From: Thermosporothrix hazakensis
GTDB lineage: Bacteria; Chloroflexota; Ktedonobacteria; Ktedonobacterales; Ktedonobacteraceae
Assembly: GCF_003253565.1 (NCBI RefSeq)
Contig: NZ_QKUF01000006.1
Span: 62,001-126,000, forward strand
Length of the DNA: 64,000 nt
Direction of reading: 5' to 3'
Shown in pieces: positions 1 through 7,620 of the stretch. The notes under the pieces are model-generated. The model searched no databases. It was not told the origin of the DNA and saw only the letters and a list, made by a program, of their open reading frames with translations. The position numbers and the translations under genes are program-made. Each line of letters begins with the position of its first letter. The first letter of the stretch is position 1.

Positions 1-119
1 TATCTCCATGCTCTAGATTGCGCAGGTATATGGCTCATCTCAAGTATGCCTGAAATGGTCCCATTTCTGCAAGAGGAACGAGCAACCTCGTGCAATCAGG
101 GCGGAATATGCCCTCTTTC

Positions 120-141
120 TTCTGTATACTTACATACAGAA
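120..141. promoter_or_regulatory. Palindromic operator candidate upstream of ridA
   Basis: Perfect 8-base arms TTCTGTAT and ATACAGAA separated by six bases, about 23 bases before the ridA start. A TATACT -10-like hexamer (125-130) lies inside it, so a bound dimer would block RNA polymerase. No good -35 is visible at the right distance. The regulator is unknown. Confidence 0.45.
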
Positions 142-163
142 AACACCCAACAAGGAGACTATT

Positions 164-581
164 ATGATCGAACATTTGAACCCTGAGACACTCCATAGAA
201 ATATGGCTTTTACGCAGGCTGTAAGTGTGACTGGACCGGTGAAAATGGTGTATATTGGTGGGCAGAATGCAGTAGATCAACAAGGGAATATTGTTGGAAA
301 GGGCGATGTGCGGGCTCAGACTCAACAGGTGCTGGAGAATATAGAGAAGGTGCTGACTGCGGCTGGAGCGCGGCCAGAGCATATTATTAAATGGACCGTC
401 TTGCTGGTTCAGGGGTGTCCGCTTCAGCCCGGTTTCGAGGCCTTTCAGCGCTTCTGGGGGGAACCGTCCAAACCCGCCAATCATTTCGATGTGTTATGTC
501 GCTGGTCTGGCGCATCCCGATTTCCTGCTAGAAATAGATGCTGTCGCTGCCGTTCCTCTATTGGACGAATCCGCGAAGTAG
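164..581 (+). pseudogene. ridA: RidA/YjgF family enamine deaminase, frameshifted
   Basis: RidA proteins hydrolyse reactive enamine/imine intermediates of PLP enzymes in the cytoplasm. ATG 164 follows AAGGAG. Residues 1-98 read as a normal RidA N-terminus (NMAFTQAV, YIGGQNAVD, LENIEKVL). The frame then becomes nonsense, but the +1 frame restores the family C-terminus: YVAGLAHPDFLLEIDAVAAVPL, ending at TAG 579-581. Removing one G from the six-G run at 456-461 gives an uninterrupted product with the expected WGNRPNPPIIS junction and about 139 residues. The uncorrected frame continues into the next gene and falsely joins the two. This is either a real homopolymer mutation or a sequencing error. 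The family call is firm; functionality is doubtful. Confidence 0.85.
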
Positions 582-610
582 GACTATTGCTGAAGGATTG
601 TGAGGCTATA

Positions 611-1084
611 GTGAACACGCATAATGAACAGAAAGAAGTATATCTATACGAACCCTTACGCGAACAGCGTGTTGTTGGGCAGACAAAAAAAGCAGGCTTC
701 CAGATAGGAGTACGGAGAACGATTGCAGTATCAGTTGAGGATGCGTGGGCAATGCTGACATCCGCTGAAGGGTTAGGGCTCTGGTTAGGAGCGCCCCTTC
801 AACTGGAGCCAGGAGCTTCCTATCAGGCGTCAGATGGGGCTACAGGCACGGTAAGCGTCGTCAATCCTGAAGAGAACATCCGGCTGACATGGCTTCCCCG
901 GCTTCATTGGCCGCGTGCGTCAATAGTTCAGGTGCGTGTTATTCCAAATGGTGCAAAAACGGTGATCAGTTTTCATCAGGAGCACTTGCCCGGTCCCTTC
1001 GAGCGGGCTCGGATGCGCGAGCACTGGACGAAGGTGCTTGATGCTCTGCAAGCCTCTCTGGGAAAAAACAGGGAAAGCATATAA
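611..1084 (+). CDS. SRPBCC (START/AHSA1-like) domain protein
   Basis: A protein of about 157 residues from GTG 611, preceded by a GAGG-like ribosome site. The sequence VRRTIAVSVEDAWAMLTSAEGLGLWLG is the usual start of an AHSA1/polyketide-cyclase-like helix-grip fold, and the C-terminus (HWTKVLDALQASL) is the typical closing helix. Such proteins bind hydrophobic ligands or act as stress or self-resistance proteins; the ligand here is unknown. It lies 29 bases after the ridA stop on the same strand, so co-transcription is likely. Without placing the ridA frameshift, this gene looks fused to ridA; I consider it separate because its N-terminus and the family length fit on their own. Confidence 0.75.
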   Translation: MNTHNEQKEVYLYEPLREQRVVGQTKKAGFQIGVRRTIAVSVEDAWAMLTSAEGLGLWLGAPLQLEPGASYQASDGATGTVSVVNPEENIRLTWLPRLHWPRASIVQVRVIPNGAKTVISFHQEHLPGPFERARMREHWTKVLDALQASLGKNRESI

Positions 1085-1164
1085 GCTATATCAGCATTCA
1101 CTTGTGCCTGAAAAAATAGCTCTTCTCCTTTCAAAATCGATAGTAAGGAAAAACTCGAAGGGGA

Positions 1165-1545
1165 GTGAGATATGTTATACCGATGTACAGTCATCAGCTT
1201 GATAAGAGTTTATATAGCGAGAAGAAGAGAGATAACAGGATAGCTCTTCCGAACAGGGAAAGTGGCTTCTGGAGCGGGTCACAACCGAATCGACTCGAAA
1301 AAGAGAGACGTCCGATGCGAGGTTGCAAGCTGCACTTGTCATTACACTATGAACCTGAATTGTCCTCTTGTACCGATGATAGGTCTCCTGTGGCTAATGA
1401 AGATGTTGAAGATCTGTTGTCTCTCTTGCAGGAGATACTGGAAATGCTGCTTTTTGAGCAGGAAGCGATCGGCTTTTCTCCTCGCTCCTTATTGAGAACA
1501 AGCAGGCAAGAGAACACGATGGACGAGCTTTCCTGCCTGCTTTAA
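1165..1545 (+). CDS. Hypothetical protein
   Basis: An open frame of 126 codons from GTG 1165, directly after a GAAGGGGA purine run; ATG 1183 is an alternative start. The N-terminal half is basic and polar and not protein-family-like. The C-terminal part (EDVEDLLSLLQEILEMLLFEQEAIGF) could form an amphipathic helix. I recognise no family. It converges with the P450 gene, with only two bases between the stops. It may be real or chance; the only support is frame length and an upstream purine run. Confidence 0.35.
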   Translation: MRYVIPMYSHQLDKSLYSEKKRDNRIALPNRESGFWSGSQPNRLEKERRPMRGCKLHLSLHYEPELSSCTDDRSPVANEDVEDLLSLLQEILEMLLFEQEAIGFSPRSLLRTSRQENTMDELSCLL

Positions 1546-1547
1546 AG

Positions 1548-2774
1548 CTAGAATTCGAGCGGTAGGCTGCGAAGCGCACGGAATTTTGACCCGCTCCATA
1601 CGAGTTGTTCAGGAGGGACAGCCAGGCGCAAGTGAGGGAGACGCCGAATCAGCGTTCCAATCGCAATCTGACTTTCCTGGCGGGCTAAAGGCGCTCCCAG
1701 ACAAACGTGAATGCCTTTGCCAAACGCGACATGTTTGTTTTCTTCCCGGGTAATATCCAGCTTTTCGGGATGCTCGAATACATCAGGATCAAGGTTAGCC
1801 GCTGTCAGTCCGACGAGCACGATATCACCCTTGCGAATCTGCTTGCCATAGAGTGTTGTGTCTTCCATTGCCCAATGGGATCCGGCTGCAAAGATTGGTC
1901 CAGTATAGCGTAATAATTCTTCTATAGTGGATGGAAGCAGCGACGGGTCTTGCTGAAGCAGTTGTAATTGATCCGGGTGCAGCAACAATTCGAGGACGCC
2001 GTTTGCAATCAGATTGACCGTCGTCTCATGCCCGGCAACGATAAGCAAGAATATGCTTGAAATGAGCTCATTTTCACTTAATTTATCTTCCTGTTCCCGG
2101 GCCTGAACCAGTACACTGATGATGTCATCCCCCGGATTCTGGTGTTTTTCCTCGATTAAGCGCTGAATATAGCTAATAAATTCTTCTAAGGGAGCATTCA
2201 GAGCTGCGAATTCCTCGGGCTTTTGAGGTGGTACGATTAATAGTTGTGTCCAGTGGCGGAACTGCTGGCGGTCCCTGGCAGGAATGCCGAGCATCTCACA
2301 GATGACTGTAATTGGGAGTGGATAAGCGAACTCAGAGATCAGCTCGATTTTCCCTTTGTCCTCAACAGCATTGATCAATTCATCCACAATTTGTTGCATT
2401 CGTGGTCGCATCTGCTCGATCATGCGTGGAGTAAAGGCTTTCGCAACCAGCTTACGCAGACGTGTATGATCGGGAGGATCGACCGCGAGCATATCGCGCC
2501 GTTGCAGTACATATTGCTCAAGCGCAGAATGGTACCTGGTTGTCTGTTCCTTTTCTTCTGGCGACAGGAGTTTCAACCTGTCCCTCGTGAAGGGATGAGG
2601 ATCTTTAAGCAGCGCAATAGCGTCCTCATAGCGAGTGAGCAGCCAGAATTTGCCTATACTCGGGTACTCACCGAGGTCGATAATTGGCCCCTGTTCGCGC
2701 AATTGCTTGTAAAACCTGATAGGATCTCTCTTTGCTTCGAGAGAAAACAGGTCGTTAACTGTTACGTTCCTCAT
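1548..2774 (-). CDS. Cytochrome P450
   Basis: A haem monooxygenase of 408 residues, soluble bacterial type (no membrane anchor). Visible signatures are the I-helix oxygen-activation motif AGHETT, the ExxR of the K-helix in EELLRYTGP, and the haem loop FGKGIHVCLG with ligand Cys about residue 358. Length is normal for bacterial class I P450s such as CYP107-like enzymes, which hydroxylate small molecules using a separate ferredoxin and reductase; neither is adjacent, so the electron donor must come from elsewhere. I chose ATG 2774 because AGAAGGA lies at proper spacing; the upstream ATG at 2804 has no ribosome site. It is a single gene with its own promoter and palindromic operator. The substrate cannot be told. 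Confidence 0.95.
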   Translation of the reverse strand: MRNVTVNDLFSLEAKRDPIRFYKQLREQGPIIDLGEYPSIGKFWLLTRYEDAIALLKDPHPFTRDRLKLLSPEEKEQTTRYHSALEQYVLQRRDMLAVDPPDHTRLRKLVAKAFTPRMIEQMRPRMQQIVDELINAVEDKGKIELISEFAYPLPITVICEMLGIPARDRQQFRHWTQLLIVPPQKPEEFAALNAPLEEFISYIQRLIEEKHQNPGDDIISVLVQAREQEDKLSENELISSIFLLIVAGHETTVNLIANGVLELLLHPDQLQLLQQDPSLLPSTIEELLRYTGPIFAAGSHWAMEDTTLYGKQIRKGDIVLVGLTAANLDPDVFEHPEKLDITREENKHVAFGKGIHVCLGAPLARQESQIAIGTLIRRLPHLRLAVPPEQLVWSGSKFRALRSLPLEF

Positions 2775-2831
2775 TTTTTCCTTCTTCTGTCGGACCTTTT
2801 GCATCCGGCAAGCGTTCTCATCTGATCTTGT

Positions 2832-2855
2832 TGACTGAATGAGTTTATTCAGTCA
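2832..2855. promoter_or_regulatory. 24-bp palindromic operator of the P450 gene
   Basis: TGACTGAAT and ATTCAGTCA are perfect 9-base arms around six bases; two more outer-core positions are near-symmetric. It sits just downstream of the predicted transcription start of the P450 gene, where a repressor would act as a roadblock. Palindromes containing TGAATGA/TCATTCA are typical of TetR-family repressors, but no tetR gene is adjacent. Confidence 0.6.
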
Positions 2856-2873
2856 TATCGTTTTGATACTCGA

Positions 2874-2903
2874 AGTATAGTCCGAAAGAGGAAGGGCTGT
2901 CAA
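2874..2903 (-). promoter_or_regulatory. Sigma-70-type promoter of the P450 gene
   Basis: On the minus strand, TTGACA (2898-2903) and TATACT (2874-2879) are separated by 18 bases. It is a near-consensus vegetative promoter, implying strong expression when the downstream operator is free. Confidence 0.65.
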
Positions 2904-3058
2904 GAGAAAAGTGAGTACTATCCTCCTAATTTGGAGGAGCTCGTTTCCTTGCAGAGTGTGCTTGCGAGGTAATGAAGACTTGGAGAAAGAGGATAGGCTG
3001 AGCCCGAGAATAGCCGGACTCAGCACCAGAAGAGGATGACTATGTATTGATTTATAGA

Positions 3059-3799
3059 TCAGGAGATCTGATGCTGCATCCACACGTTTGGTTCGATATA
3101 GATGCCTTCGTTGCGCTCATGCGAGAGCTCAAGCGGGACGAGCGCCTCGGGGATAATATAAGCACCGCTTTGTGGAAGTTTCATCCCGCTCCAACGCTCC
3201 CAGTCTTGCACCGTGCCGGGAATAACCATCGAGCGCGGCGCAACTTTGAGTATACGCGCTCCCAGACGGGCATGAACCCGCATCCAGGGATCGAAGGGCA
3301 GGCCATCTTCTCGTGTCCATCTGATATAATCTTCCATCGGGATAAGCGGGTAGCGGCTTTTGAGTGAGGGCCGAACTGGCGCGATGAGAGAGGTATAGCC
3401 ATAGTGTTGCGCCAGTGCTCGCATGCCCTGCACTATCTGTGTACTGAGCTTTTGTCCTCGGAACGAAGGCCGAATCACAATCGCCAGTGCTGAGAGTGTG
3501 TTCGGTTTCCTGTTCTGATGCGGGGTTGTTCCTTGAATGAGCGCGTCTTCCCAGCTTTCTGGAAGCCCTTCAATGGTGCCATCCCAGTAGAGCGGGACCG
3601 TATAGCCCGCGGCGATTACCTGATTCTCCTTATTAGAGAGCATGAGCTGATACTGAGGGAGTGTCTCGCACAGGAAAGGCCAATGTTTGTCGGCGACCGG
3701 ATCGTTGGTCATGAAGGGGGGCCAGCCCTCGTTATCAAGCGGGCCGAGCTGTGCACGAAGATGCGGGCTATCGCGTATCGTGGTTAGCGTATAGTTCAT
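3059..3799 (-). CDS. GNAT-type N-acetyltransferase
   Basis: A cytoplasmic protein of 246 residues. The segment SALAIVIRPSFRGQKLSTQIVQGMRALAQHYG matches the acetyl-CoA-binding core of the GNAT fold (beta4, then a divergent R-x-x-G-x loop and alpha3). It is longer than a minimal GNAT (about 150), with a C-terminal extension of unknown role. The ATG is preceded by AAAGGA. It is divergent from the 4036 gene, and a 9-base-arm inverted repeat sits between them. The substrate is unknown; the family call rests on one clear motif. Confidence 0.7.
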   Translation of the reverse strand: MNYTLTTIRDSPHLRAQLGPLDNEGWPPFMTNDPVADKHWPFLCETLPQYQLMLSNKENQVIAAGYTVPLYWDGTIEGLPESWEDALIQGTTPHQNRKPNTLSALAIVIRPSFRGQKLSTQIVQGMRALAQHYGYTSLIAPVRPSLKSRYPLIPMEDYIRWTREDGLPFDPWMRVHARLGARILKVAPRSMVIPGTVQDWERWSGMKLPQSGAYIIPEALVPLELSHERNEGIYIEPNVWMQHQIS

Positions 3800-3852
3800 A
3801 TTCTATCCTTTCTTGAATGGGTTCTCCTGTTATTATGCGCGAAATCAGTGTG

Positions 3853-3877
3853 ATAGTGCAAGAGAGTATTGCACTAT
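3853..3877. promoter_or_regulatory. Inverted repeat in a divergent intergenic region
   Basis: ATAGTGCAA and TTGCACTAT are perfect 9-base arms with a 7-base spacer, midway between the divergent GNAT gene (3799) and the small gene at 4036. The size and symmetry fit a dimeric repressor site. There is no T-run, so a terminator is unlikely. Confidence 0.5.
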
Positions 3878-3937
3878 TTTACATTTAGAGTGACTTATGC
3901 ATCTTTCTGTTGAATTGAGCGAGACAGGGAGCCTGCC

Positions 3938-4018
3938 ATGCTTTATAATGAGGGTGTGAAGCCTCTTCAAATGTTGCGATACGGAATGGAAGGGGTTGTG
4001 CAAGCGGTACAAGAGTAA
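3938..4018 (+). CDS. Possible 26-residue leader peptide
   Basis: A short frame ATG 3938 to TAA 4016 with GGGAG six bases upstream, ending 17 bases before the 4036 gene. It encodes MLYNEGVKPLQMLRYGM and nine further residues. It could be a translated upstream ORF, or chance. The only support is the ribosome site and the position. Confidence 0.2.
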   Translation: MLYNEGVKPLQMLRYGMEGVVQAVQE

Positions 4019-4035
4019 ACGAGGAGAAGATATAT

Positions 4036-4272
4036 ATGAATCATGAAGAGATTCAGAGGTTCTTTGAACATCTGGTTGAAACAAAGGCAATCTGCCAGCT
4101 TACACCGGGCATTCGGATGCAGGTTGAGGAGGTCGATATGCATTACGACAAAGAGAAGAATCTTCATGTCGTGATTACAGTAGGAGACGAAGATTATAAC
4201 GACTATTTTGAGATGATCTTTCCTGCGCAGGAGAAAAAGCAGGCCCCTTCCTCGAAGAAGCCTCGCCGTTAA
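4036..4272 (+). CDS. Small hypothetical acidic protein
   Basis: A 78-residue protein from ATG 4036 with GAGGAGA upstream. It has an even mix of charged residues, a predicted helix at the start (NHEEIQRFFEHLVETK), two possible strands (MQVEEVDMHYD, LHVVITVGDEDY) and a basic, lysine-rich tail (KKQAPSSKKPRR). No family is recognised. The good ribosome site and protein-like composition argue that it is real. It is followed by a hairpin at 4293-4310. Confidence 0.6.
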   Translation: MNHEEIQRFFEHLVETKAICQLTPGIRMQVEEVDMHYDKEKNLHVVITVGDEDYNDYFEMIFPAQEKKQAPSSKKPRR

Positions 4273-4292
4273 ATGATATTCTCTCTGTAAAA

Positions 4293-4310
4293 GAAGGAGC
4301 AGGCTCCTTC
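4293..4310 (-). terminator. Terminator hairpin between convergent genes
   Basis: GAAGGAGC and GCTCCTTC form an 8-base self-complementary stem with minimal loop. Read on the minus strand it is followed by TTCTTTT, so it most likely ends the LLM oxidoreductase transcript; it may also stop the plus-strand 4036 gene. Confidence 0.5.
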
Positions 4311-4371
4311 AGGAAAAGTCGTGTAAAAGGGATGGAGGAGACGCAAGATATACTTCGCCTTCTCCACTTTT

Positions 4372-5259
4372 TTATTGAAAGCGAGGTAATACCTCTTTTA
4401 GCAGTAATTCTGCTGTGGTCATATCGTCGAAAGAGTTGCACCCAAGCATAAATGTATCAATACCGAGATCGATGTACTGCTGAAGCTGTGCCGCGATCTG
4501 GTCGGGAGTGCCTGTTAAGCCACGATCATGTAGCGTGCAGGCCTCTTGTTCGGTGGCCACGCAGGTGCAGCGTCCGAACCAGCTCCGCTGCACGCTGGAA
4601 GGATCACGTCCGACTTTCTGGCATTCCTGTTCAAGTACCTTTGCTCGCGCGGCATAATCTTCGGGGGTGAGCCAGGGAGCATTCCAACCGTCTGCATAGC
4701 GAGCAACAAGGTGTAGCAAGCGTGTGCCCTTGCCTCCTATAATGATGGGTGGAATGGGGTCCGGCTTTGGCTCGCAGTACGCCGCCTGGACTGAGAAGTG
4801 TTTTCCCTGGAAGGTTGTTTGCTCCTGGGTCCAGAGCGACTTGACGATCTGCAAAGTCTCTTCAAGCTGCTCAACGCGCACCCGTGGGGAAGGAAACGGA
4901 TAGCCGTACGCACGATATTCTTCCTCATGCCAACCTGCGCCAATGCTGAGGAGAAAGCGCCCGTTACTCATATATTGCAGGGTTGTAGCCATTTTTGCCA
5001 GCAGTGCAGGATTGCGGAATGACTGGCAAAGGACCATATGGCCTACTTGAAATTGAGGATATTGGGCAGCAAGATAGGTCAGGGTTGTCCATCCTTCAAG
5101 AACCGCTGACGAGCCGAATTGCAGGTGATCGACAAACCAGAGCGAGTCAACGACGCCATCCGCAAGTTCGATTTGCTTCTGTATCATCTTATGGAATTGC
5201 TGCTGAGAGATACCCTCGGTTGGTCCAACAGAGAGAGCCCAGCCGAACTTAACTGTCAT
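4372..5259 (-). CDS. LLM class (luciferase-like, F420/FMN) oxidoreductase
   Basis: A 295-residue TIM-barrel flavin/F420-dependent oxidoreductase. Family marks are LWFVDHLQ near the start, the central SNGRFLLSIGAGWHEEEYRAYGYPF segment that binds the cofactor, LWTQE, PPIIIGGKGTRLLHLVARYADGWN, and a C-terminal GTPDQIAAQLQQYIDLGIDTFML. These are typical of F420-dependent members related to TIGR03560. The ATG is preceded by GAGGAGG. It is monocistronic. The substrate is not predictable; alternatives are FMN-dependent alkanal or sulfonate oxidation, but the motifs favour F420. Confidence 0.9.
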   Translation of the reverse strand: MTVKFGWALSVGPTEGISQQQFHKMIQKQIELADGVVDSLWFVDHLQFGSSAVLEGWTTLTYLAAQYPQFQVGHMVLCQSFRNPALLAKMATTLQYMSNGRFLLSIGAGWHEEEYRAYGYPFPSPRVRVEQLEETLQIVKSLWTQEQTTFQGKHFSVQAAYCEPKPDPIPPIIIGGKGTRLLHLVARYADGWNAPWLTPEDYAARAKVLEQECQKVGRDPSSVQRSWFGRCTCVATEQEACTLHDRGLTGTPDQIAAQLQQYIDLGIDTFMLGCNSFDDMTTAELLLKEVLPRFQ

Positions 5260-5429
5260 ATTAACCTCCTCGTGATGACTGCCTTCCTGCTTGTTTCTTT
5301 TGTGACTCAGAAAGCAAGAAGGCAGACGGAATATGGAGTCTCAGTTCCCTTTATGGTGTATTCGGGCTGTTCGATTTTTATTATACTCTATGGACCTGTG
5401 CTGCTGCGAGAAGAAACGCGTCTCTTCTC

Positions 5430-5864
5430 TTAATGTGCTTGCTTGTAGCGTGCCAATTCCCGACGCTGCTGCAAGAGAGTGGAGAACTGGAGCAGTGCGA
5501 ACGCCTCGACGATAAGGGCGATCAGGATGACAAAGCCCTTACCCCAGAGCGTGAGCGGTGGTAGTTGAACAAGCAGCAGAATGATACTCGCGAGCACCCA
5601 GGCATCATTGATGCAGATCGTTATCAGGCCGTTTCGCGGGTGTACTTCGGGCCCTCTGCTGATGAAGAGCAACCAGGCAACATAGAAGAACAGGCCAATT
5701 CCTACAATGATTGGGAAGATAGGATCTGTGAATCCCAGAATGGAAGCAAGCGGGCTGATGCCGACACCCAGAAACAGGAATGCGCCTAGAAGAGAAGTTG
5801 CGGCATCAAGTTGTATAAAGAGTTTCAGCCTGGAAGATGTGGAACGAATAGAGTGCTGTGCCAT
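5430..5864 (-). CDS. Four-helix integral membrane protein
   Basis: A 144-residue protein with about four hydrophobic segments (residues ~20-45, 50-68, 85-105, 110-130), separated by short loops, and charged ends (RLKLFIQLD at the start, QQRRELARYKQAH at the end). AAAGGA precedes the ATG at a long spacing. I recognise no function. It is a single gene between an LLM oxidoreductase and a divergently transcribed membrane protein. Confidence 0.7.
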   Translation of the reverse strand: MAQHSIRSTSSRLKLFIQLDAATSLLGAFLFLGVGISPLASILGFTDPIFPIIVGIGLFFYVAWLLFISRGPEVHPRNGLITICINDAWVLASIILLLVQLPPLTLWGKGFVILIALIVEAFALLQFSTLLQQRRELARYKQAH

Positions 5865-5951
5865 CTATCGAAGTCCTTTCCTGTTGTATACTTGCTCAGA
5901 AGCTTTCATTTCGCTTGGTCACGCTTCTGATCTACAATCAGCATAGTGGTA

Positions 5952-5994
5952 AAAGCACTGCCATTCCCAGTCAAAGCACTGCCATATACTGCCA
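5952..5994. repeat. Helically phased direct repeats upstream of the 6101 gene
   Basis: AAAGCACTGCCAT occurs at 5952-5964 and 5973-5985, exactly 21 bases apart, and a third core ACTGCCA at 5988-5994 lies 10 bases after the second core. Spacing by whole helical turns upstream of a promoter is a mark of a cooperatively binding activator or repressor. Confidence 0.55.
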
Positions 5995-6027
5995 ATTTTT
6001 TAGGTAGTACCAGAAAAAAACTCATAC

Positions 6028-6056
6028 TTGACAGATTTCATACAGACTGCGATAAT
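6028..6056 (+). promoter_or_regulatory. Sigma-70-type promoter of the 6101 membrane protein
   Basis: TTGACA (6028-6033), 17-base spacer, GATAAT (6051-6056). It lies about 45 bases before ATG 6101 and directly downstream of the phased repeats. Confidence 0.65.
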
Positions 6057-6100
6057 CGGAGAAACGTTTGTACTAAGTTTGTGATGTGGGAGCGTATGGT

Positions 6101-7462
6101 ATGACGGGTTATTTTGCCGCAGGCGCAGGAGTGCTCGAAATCCTCTTTTTCGGTCTGTCGCTCTGGCTTGGAACTTACCTCTTCAGTCGAAATGTGAAGA
6201 GCACGCGTGTCGGGCTGGTTGGGGCAGCACTGATCTCTTATGCACTGGCCGCTGGCTGCATGTACCTCGAACCCATTGCTCCCTTTTCACATGCGATATT
6301 GGCTGTTCCCGCACAATTGTTGCTGTTGTTGCCTTCCTTACTCTGTGCTGCGATGCTGATCTGTACTCGCGTCGAGAATCTGTTTGGGGTTGCTCGTCAG
6401 GCCTTTTTCAGCGGGCTTGGTGTGCTTGGCTGGTTTGTGGCGTGCGGCGGTATATTCTTCTTTTTGCATCCATTGATAGCTCTGGGCGCTGCTTTGTTGC
6501 CTCTTGTGGCTGCGCTGGTGCTCTGCTGGCGGCACCTCCGGGACAAGCAGCCGCTTTTGTTCGTGCTGCTGGCTCTGATCTGTACCTCTGCTTTTCTTGC
6601 GGTATCGTGGCCCCTTGCTTGCTTGCCAATGGGGATCAATCTACTGATGCTTGGCTGGCTGGTTGCCGCGCAAGACGCTGTAGAGCAAGGGGAAGCATTC
6701 CTGCCCGATGTGTTTCGGTCGTTTGATTATTCATTGTTGCTGGCCCTGCTCTTTGGAGGACAGGTCGCGCTGCTCTTCTGGATAGGAGAGAAGGTAGAGT
6801 TCCCGCTTGCGCTGCTCCTGCTGAGTATCATTGCAACTTCTATTCTGGTACAGGTGTTTTCTCGTTCTGCTCGAAAAATAGCAGAGAGAATTGCTTTCAG
6901 TACATTCCCACAGGTGCGTGAGGCGCGGGCTGAACTGCATGATGCTGCCGATGCTCTCCCGCGAATCAATCAGCAAATAGACATATTGAACACTGACTCC
7001 GAAGAATTCGTGCGTTTGACGCGACGAGCGTTGAGCAACTTTGGTGATCTGCAACGGCTGGCAAGCAGCCCCCTGACGAGGCTTCCACAGGTGCAAGAGC
7101 GGCTCGCTGCCCGGGGGGCGAAAGATGATGTGCTGGAGCGAGCTACCGAGCTGAAGGCCCTGTTAAGTGAGAGCATCGAGCGGCTGAAACCGCGTGCGAA
7201 GGGCGACTTTGGCACCAGCGACGAATGGCGCTATTATAACGCGCTCTATTTCCCCTATGTAATGGGTATCAAGCCGTATAGTCGGCGTGGTTCCTCCGAT
7301 CCGCCTGATCCCACGACTCGCGAGGCGCTTGAGTGGTTTCGGTTGCAGGTCCCCGAGCGCACGCTGTATAACTGGCAGAATAAAGCGGCCCGGCTCATTG
7401 CTGCTGATCTCCGAAATCAATGTAAGTTACTATTGCCTGAAGCAGCTCGGGAAGCCGGGTGA
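6101..7462 (+). CDS. Polytopic membrane protein with cytoplasmic C-terminal domain
   Basis: About 453 residues. The first ~250 residues hold roughly eight hydrophobic helices (from YFAAGAGVLEILFFGLSLWLG to LLSIIATSILVQVF). The remaining ~200 are soluble and helical, with a conserved-looking end (DEWRYYNALYFPYVMGIKPYSRR, and EWFRLQVPERTLYNWQNKAARLIAADL). The layout resembles a membrane sensor with a cytoplasmic coiled-coil output, but no kinase, cyclase or HTH motif is visible. I prefer ATG 6101 because GGAG lies nine bases upstream; GTG 6086 is an alternative. It has its own promoter and phased repeats. The AI-2E permease follows after 158 bases and could be co-transcribed. Confidence 0.75.
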   Translation: MTGYFAAGAGVLEILFFGLSLWLGTYLFSRNVKSTRVGLVGAALISYALAAGCMYLEPIAPFSHAILAVPAQLLLLLPSLLCAAMLICTRVENLFGVARQAFFSGLGVLGWFVACGGIFFFLHPLIALGAALLPLVAALVLCWRHLRDKQPLLFVLLALICTSAFLAVSWPLACLPMGINLLMLGWLVAAQDAVEQGEAFLPDVFRSFDYSLLLALLFGGQVALLFWIGEKVEFPLALLLLSIIATSILVQVFSRSARKIAERIAFSTFPQVREARAELHDAADALPRINQQIDILNTDSEEFVRLTRRALSNFGDLQRLASSPLTRLPQVQERLAARGAKDDVLERATELKALLSESIERLKPRAKGDFGTSDEWRYYNALYFPYVMGIKPYSRRGSSDPPDPTTREALEWFRLQVPERTLYNWQNKAARLIAADLRNQCKLLLPEAAREAG

Positions 7463-7620
7463 AGCCTCTCTAACCTCTTCTTTGAGAAAAGCGCTCCCGT
7501 TATTGTATTCCCTTGCTCGTACAATGGAAAAGAAAAGAGAAGCGCGACCGCTAGACAGAAAAAATCAAGTAGGTCTGCCGTACTCTCCTGGATGCGCGAA
7601 GAGAAAGAGGGGATAGAAAG

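Noticed and set aside
164..1084. Single 306-residue RidA-SRPBCC fusion protein
   Set aside because: The middle (residues ~100-140) is nonsense in this frame while the neighbouring frame restores RidA; a frameshift explains it better than a fusion.
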